Source of the DNA: Burkholderiaceae bacterium | Lineage (GTDB): Bacteria; Pseudomonadota; Gammaproteobacteria; Burkholderiales; Burkholderiaceae_C | Assembly: GCA_919902775.1 (NCBI GenBank) | Contig: CAKKRJ010000011.1 | Coordinates: forward strand, 62,001 to 126,000 | Length of the DNA stretch: 64,000 nt | Direction of reading: 5' to 3' | Shown here: piece by piece, positions 61,660 through 64,000 of the stretch | Numbering within the stretch: the first letter of the stretch is position 1 | Layout of the letters: every line of letters starts with the position of its first letter | Notes under the pieces: generated by a model | What the model saw: the letters and a program-made list of their open reading frames with translations, nothing else | Database searches by the model: none | Told to the model about the DNA's origin: nothing | Made by a program: the position numbers and the translations under genes

Positions 61660-63192
61660 TTATGACCCGATGGCGTATTTGCGCAGCCGCACCGAAATGG
61701 CGGAATGGGATGTGTTGAGTCGCTTGGCCAGTTTTCGGGATGAGGGGTATTCCTCAAAGAGGCGCTGCAAAAGTGATTTCTCGTAGTCGGCCATCGCCTG
61801 ATCGAGGCTGACCACCGGGTCTTCGGAGGCCGCAGCCTCACCGCTCTCGGTTTGTGCCAACTCCAGGTCGTGCACATCAATGACCAGGCCTTTGCACAGC
61901 GTCACGGCGCGAAAGATGACGTTCTTCAGTTGCCTGACATTGCCGGTCCATGGGTTCTTCAGCAAGGCCTTTTGAGCCGATGGCGTCAGGCGCATGGGGG
62001 GCCGCCGCACTTGTTCGCAGGCACTTTTTAAAATCGCCTCGGTCAGCAACAAAATATCGCTTTGCCGTTGGCGCAGTGGCGGGACATGCAGGTTCAGCAC
62101 ATTCAGCCGAAACAACAGGTCTTCCCGAAACGTGCCTTGCGCGGTCATGTCTTCGAGGGACCGGTGGGTTGCGCAGATGATGCGCACATCCACTTTGAGT
62201 TCACGCTCACTGCCGACACGGCGAAAGCAGCCATCGTTCAGGAAGCGCAGCATTTTTGCCTGAAGGTACGGCGACATTTCACCCACCTCATCCAGGAAGA
62301 CGGTGCCACCATCGGCCAGCTCCAGCAGACCGGGCTTGCCACCGCGCAAGGCGCCGGTGAACGCGCCCGGTGAATAGCCGAACAGCTCGCTCTCGGCCAA
62401 ATTTTCCGGTAAGGCCGCGCAGTTCAAGGCAAAGAACGGCTGCAGCTTTCGGCTGCTGACGTCATGGCAGGCATGGGCCAGCAGTTCTTTGCCTGTGCCG
62501 GTTTCCCCGGTGATCATCAAGGGGGCCTCCACCAGGGCCATGCGGGCGGCGCGTTCTTTCAACTGCGTAATTTCAGGCGATGTGCCGATGATGGTTTCAA
62601 AGCCGACCGACGCGTAGTGCTGCAAGGCGTTCAGTCTTTCGCCGATGCGGCTGTAGGCATGCAGTGTGACCAGCGCGCCGGCCACCTGTCCATTGCCTTC
62701 TCGCAGCTGGGTCGCCTCCAGCAGATAGCGTTCCTGGTTGAATTCCACTTCCATGATTGGCAAATGGAAGTGGTGGTCGGTCAGCAGTTTCATGAAATCG
62801 GGCATGGCGATGCGTTCTTGAAACGGCTGGCCAAACAGTTGATTGGCCGCCATGCCACTGGCCTCTATCGCCGCCTGGTTGGCAATCGCCACGTCGCCTT
62901 TCGCGTCAATGGCAAAAAGCGGATCGGCTTGCGAGGCCATGATGGCGTCCAGGTAGAGGCGGCGCTGCGCGCCGGGCAGGATGCTGACCTCCTGAACCGA
63001 CTGCACGCCTTTCACTGAATGCAGCTCTTCGGTCAGCAGTTTGAAGCCGCTGGCACTCAACTCAGGCACTTCCAGAAAAATATGCGGCGGGTCGACTTCG
63101 CTGGCGGTCACATTGAACGAACGCCGCGACAGGGACTGCAGTATTTCCTGTGCGATGCCGATCCGATCTTCAAAGATGACGTTGATGCGCAT
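61660..63192 (-). CDS. TyrR/PhhR-like sigma-54-dependent activator
   Basis: The 510-residue protein has the TyrR layout: an ACT domain (~1-75, 'MRINVIFEDRIGIAQEIL'), a PAS domain (~80-190), an AAA+ domain with Walker A 'GETGTGKE' (229-236), an intact GAFTGA loop (276-281) and Walker B 'GGTVFLDEVGE', and a C-terminal helix-turn-helix ('SSRKLAKRLNTSHSAISVRL'). GAFTGA contacts sigma-54 and is lost in E. coli TyrR, so this copy should activate sigma-54 promoters. I choose ATG 63192, since it starts the ACT domain and AGAGG lies four bases upstream. It is divergent from dadA. Only 18 bases separate its stop from the proC stop. Confidence 0.9.
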   Translation of the reverse strand: MRINVIFEDRIGIAQEILQSLSRRSFNVTASEVDPPHIFLEVPELSASGFKLLTEELHSVKGVQSVQEVSILPGAQRRLYLDAIMASQADPLFAIDAKGDVAIANQAAIEASGMAANQLFGQPFQERIAMPDFMKLLTDHHFHLPIMEVEFNQERYLLEATQLREGNGQVAGALVTLHAYSRIGERLNALQHYASVGFETIIGTSPEITQLKERAARMALVEAPLMITGETGTGKELLAHACHDVSSRKLQPFFALNCAALPENLAESELFGYSPGAFTGALRGGKPGLLELADGGTVFLDEVGEMSPYLQAKMLRFLNDGCFRRVGSERELKVDVRIICATHRSLEDMTAQGTFREDLLFRLNVLNLHVPPLRQRQSDILLLTEAILKSACEQVRRPPMRLTPSAQKALLKNPWTGNVRQLKNVIFRAVTLCKGLVIDVHDLELAQTESGEAAASEDPVVSLDQAMADYEKSLLQRLFEEYPSSRKLAKRLNTSHSAISVRLRKYAIGS

Positions 63193-63203
63193 AGGACCTC
63201 TTG

Positions 63204-63221
63204 TGTATTTGAATCGGTACA
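63204..63221. promoter_or_regulatory. TyrR-box-like operator 1
   Basis: TGTATTTGAATCGGTACA fits TGTA-N10-TACA, the core of the TyrR box (TGTAAA-N6-TTTACA). It begins 11 bases upstream of the regulator start, so it probably serves autoregulation. Confidence 0.65.
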
Positions 63222-63222
63222 G

Positions 63223-63240
63223 TGTATTGCATTCAATACA
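63223..63240. promoter_or_regulatory. TyrR-box-like operator 2
   Basis: TGTATTGCATTCAATACA is TGTA-N10-TACA with perfect 7-bp arms TGTATTG/CAATACA. It is one base from operator 1, with centres 19 bp apart. It lies ~165 bp upstream of the predicted dadA transcription start, a typical distance for a sigma-54 enhancer site. Confidence 0.7.
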
Positions 63241-63303
63241 TGGATCAAATGGCTGGATTTGCCTAGGCAGCCGAGGGAAATCCATCTGCATCGACCACAA
63301 AGT

Positions 63304-63321
63304 GGATCGAAATCAATACAA
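63304..63321. promoter_or_regulatory. Weak third TyrR-box-like site
   Basis: TGGATCGAAATCAATACA matches TGTA-N10-TACA with one mismatch in the left arm. Its right half AATACA equals that of operator 2. It is ~95 bp upstream of the predicted dadA start. Confidence 0.35.
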
Positions 63322-63351
63322 GCGGTCCTTCGGGTATTTTTGGACCGCTTC
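63321..63351. repeat. 9-bp inverted repeat before the dadA promoter
   Basis: AAGCGGTCC (63321-63329) pairs with GGACCGCTT (63343-63351) across a 13-base loop. It lies upstream of the sigma-54 promoter, hence probably outside the dadA transcript. It could be an operator, or a terminator for read-through. Confidence 0.45.
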
Positions 63352-63381
63352 TAAGTCATTGATTTGATTAAGAAAAAAATC

Positions 63382-63397
63382 TGGCACCAAACCTGCT
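63382..63397 (+). promoter_or_regulatory. Sigma-54 (RpoN) promoter of dadA
   Basis: TGGCACCAAACCTGCT has GG (63383-63384) and GC (63395-63396) separated by exactly ten bases, with TGGCAC matching the -24 consensus. The start would fall near 63407, giving a ~60-base leader before the dadA GTG. Confidence 0.75.
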
Positions 63398-63467
63398 ATG
63401 CATTCCACCAACGCCGTCCTGCACGCGAAATGCAGGAGCCGGCAACCGAACAACGAGGAGCAATCAC

Positions 63468-64000
63468 GTGTCTGTACTCATTCTTGGCAGCGGCGTGGTG
63501 GGAACCACCATCGCTTACTACCTGGCCAAAGCCGGTCACGACGTCACCGTGCTGGAGCGCCAGCCCGGCCCCGCCCTGGAGACCAGCTTTGCCAATGCCG
63601 GTGAAGTGTCGCCCGGTTATTCGGCGCCGTGGGCCGGCCCGGGCGTGCCCCTCAAGGCCATCAAGTGGCTGCTGATGCAGCACAGCCCCCTGGTCATCAA
63701 GCCGATGCTGGACCCGGCCATGTGGAAGTGGGGCATGCAGATGCTGCGCAACTGCACGGAAGAGCGCTACAAGGTCAACAAAAGCCGCATGGTGCGTTTG
63801 GCGGAATACAGCCGTGACTGCATGCAGGAGCTGCGCGCCGAAACCGGCATCCGTTATGACGAACGCACCCAGGGCACCTTGCAACTGTTCCGCACCCAGA
63901 AGCAGCTCGACGGTGTGGGCAAGGACGTCGACATCCTGAAGCAGTACGGCGTGCCCTTTCAGGTGCTGGACCGGGACGGCTATATCGACTACGAGCCGGC
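63468..64000 (+). CDS. dadA: D-amino-acid dehydrogenase small subunit, 3'-partial
   Basis: The visible 177 codons begin with an FAD-binding Rossmann motif ('[20 protein letters not shown]') and continue with DadA-type landmarks: '[20 protein letters not shown]', '[14 protein letters not shown]' and '[19 protein letters not shown]'. DadA is a membrane-associated flavoenzyme that oxidises D-amino acids, notably D-alanine, to 2-oxo acids and ammonia, passing electrons to the respiratory chain. The GTG start at 63468 has GAGGAG (63455-63460) seven bases before it; no in-frame ATG fits better. The window ends inside the gene. Sigma-54 and TyrR-like sites upstream suggest control by nitrogen or aromatic amino acids. 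Confidence 0.92.
   Translation, partial: MSVLILGSGVVGTTIAYYLAKAGHDVTVLERQPGPALETSFANAGEVSPGYSAPWAGPGVPLKAIKWLLMQHSPLVIKPMLDPAMWKWGMQMLRNCTEERYKVNKSRMVRLAEYSRDCMQELRAETGIRYDERTQGTLQLFRTQKQLDGVGKDVDILKQYGVPFQVLDRDGYIDYEP

Noticed and set aside
63364-63675. Small ORF (103 codons) overlapping the dadA start
   Set aside because: It is in another frame from dadA, spans the sigma-54 promoter, and its product has no recognisable feature.

Overview
The window looks like a chromosomal piece from a Burkholderiales betaproteobacterium, probably Comamonadaceae-like. The DNA is G+C-rich with G/C-ending third codon positions. It carries a Bug-type solute-binding protein of the tripartite tricarboxylate transporter class, which that order holds in large numbers. 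Genus cannot be fixed from sequence reading alone. I saw no rRNA, tRNA, CRISPR array or insertion sequence.

Region 1 (1-46787) is one uninterrupted reading frame that is already open at the left edge. It encodes at least 15,594 residues of an extremely large, repetitive, almost cysteine-free, presumably surface or secreted protein. Its modules in order are: about five ~520-residue beta-rich units, two of which carry extra cassettes at the same internal site; a ~2,000-residue non-repetitive part; a short calcium-binding RTX block; beta-helix-like stretches interrupted by a Trp/Tyr-rich insert; about a dozen bacterial Ig-like domains; about 15 'SDSGAL...NDF' repeats; about eight 'LDN...ETANI' repeats; and a Pro/Ala-rich tail.

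Region 2 (46852-55856) is a tightly packed co-directional set: a DUF3467-type small protein, a TolC-family outer-membrane protein, a small HlyD-type adaptor, a PqqD-like/M50/HlyD-like membrane fusion, a SecA-like ATPase lacking the C-terminal third of SecA, and a GAF-TM-HlyD fusion. Four-base stop/start overlaps join tolC to hlyD, M50 to secA-like, and secA-like to the GAF-HlyD gene. There is no ABC transporter, no TpsB and no autotransporter barrel. The simplest reading is a dedicated export machine for the giant protein, with a SecA-like motor where type I secretion would have an ABC ATPase. This is the strongest candidate here for an undescribed system.

Region 3 (56001-61641) is a metabolic cluster: a GntR/FCD regulator and a thiamine-diphosphate enzyme on the minus strand, divergent from a Bug-type binding protein, a VOC-fold protein and a pyrroline-5-carboxylate reductase. 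Matching GTATAC-centred sites lie at the gntR start and in the divergent promoter, suggesting one regulon.

Region 4 (61660-64000) holds a TyrR/PhhR-like sigma-54 activator on the minus strand, divergent from dadA (D-amino-acid dehydrogenase, cut by the right edge). The 275-base gap between them has two strong TyrR-box-like sites, one weak one, and a well-spaced sigma-54 promoter in front of dadA, so the control circuit can be read directly from the sequence.
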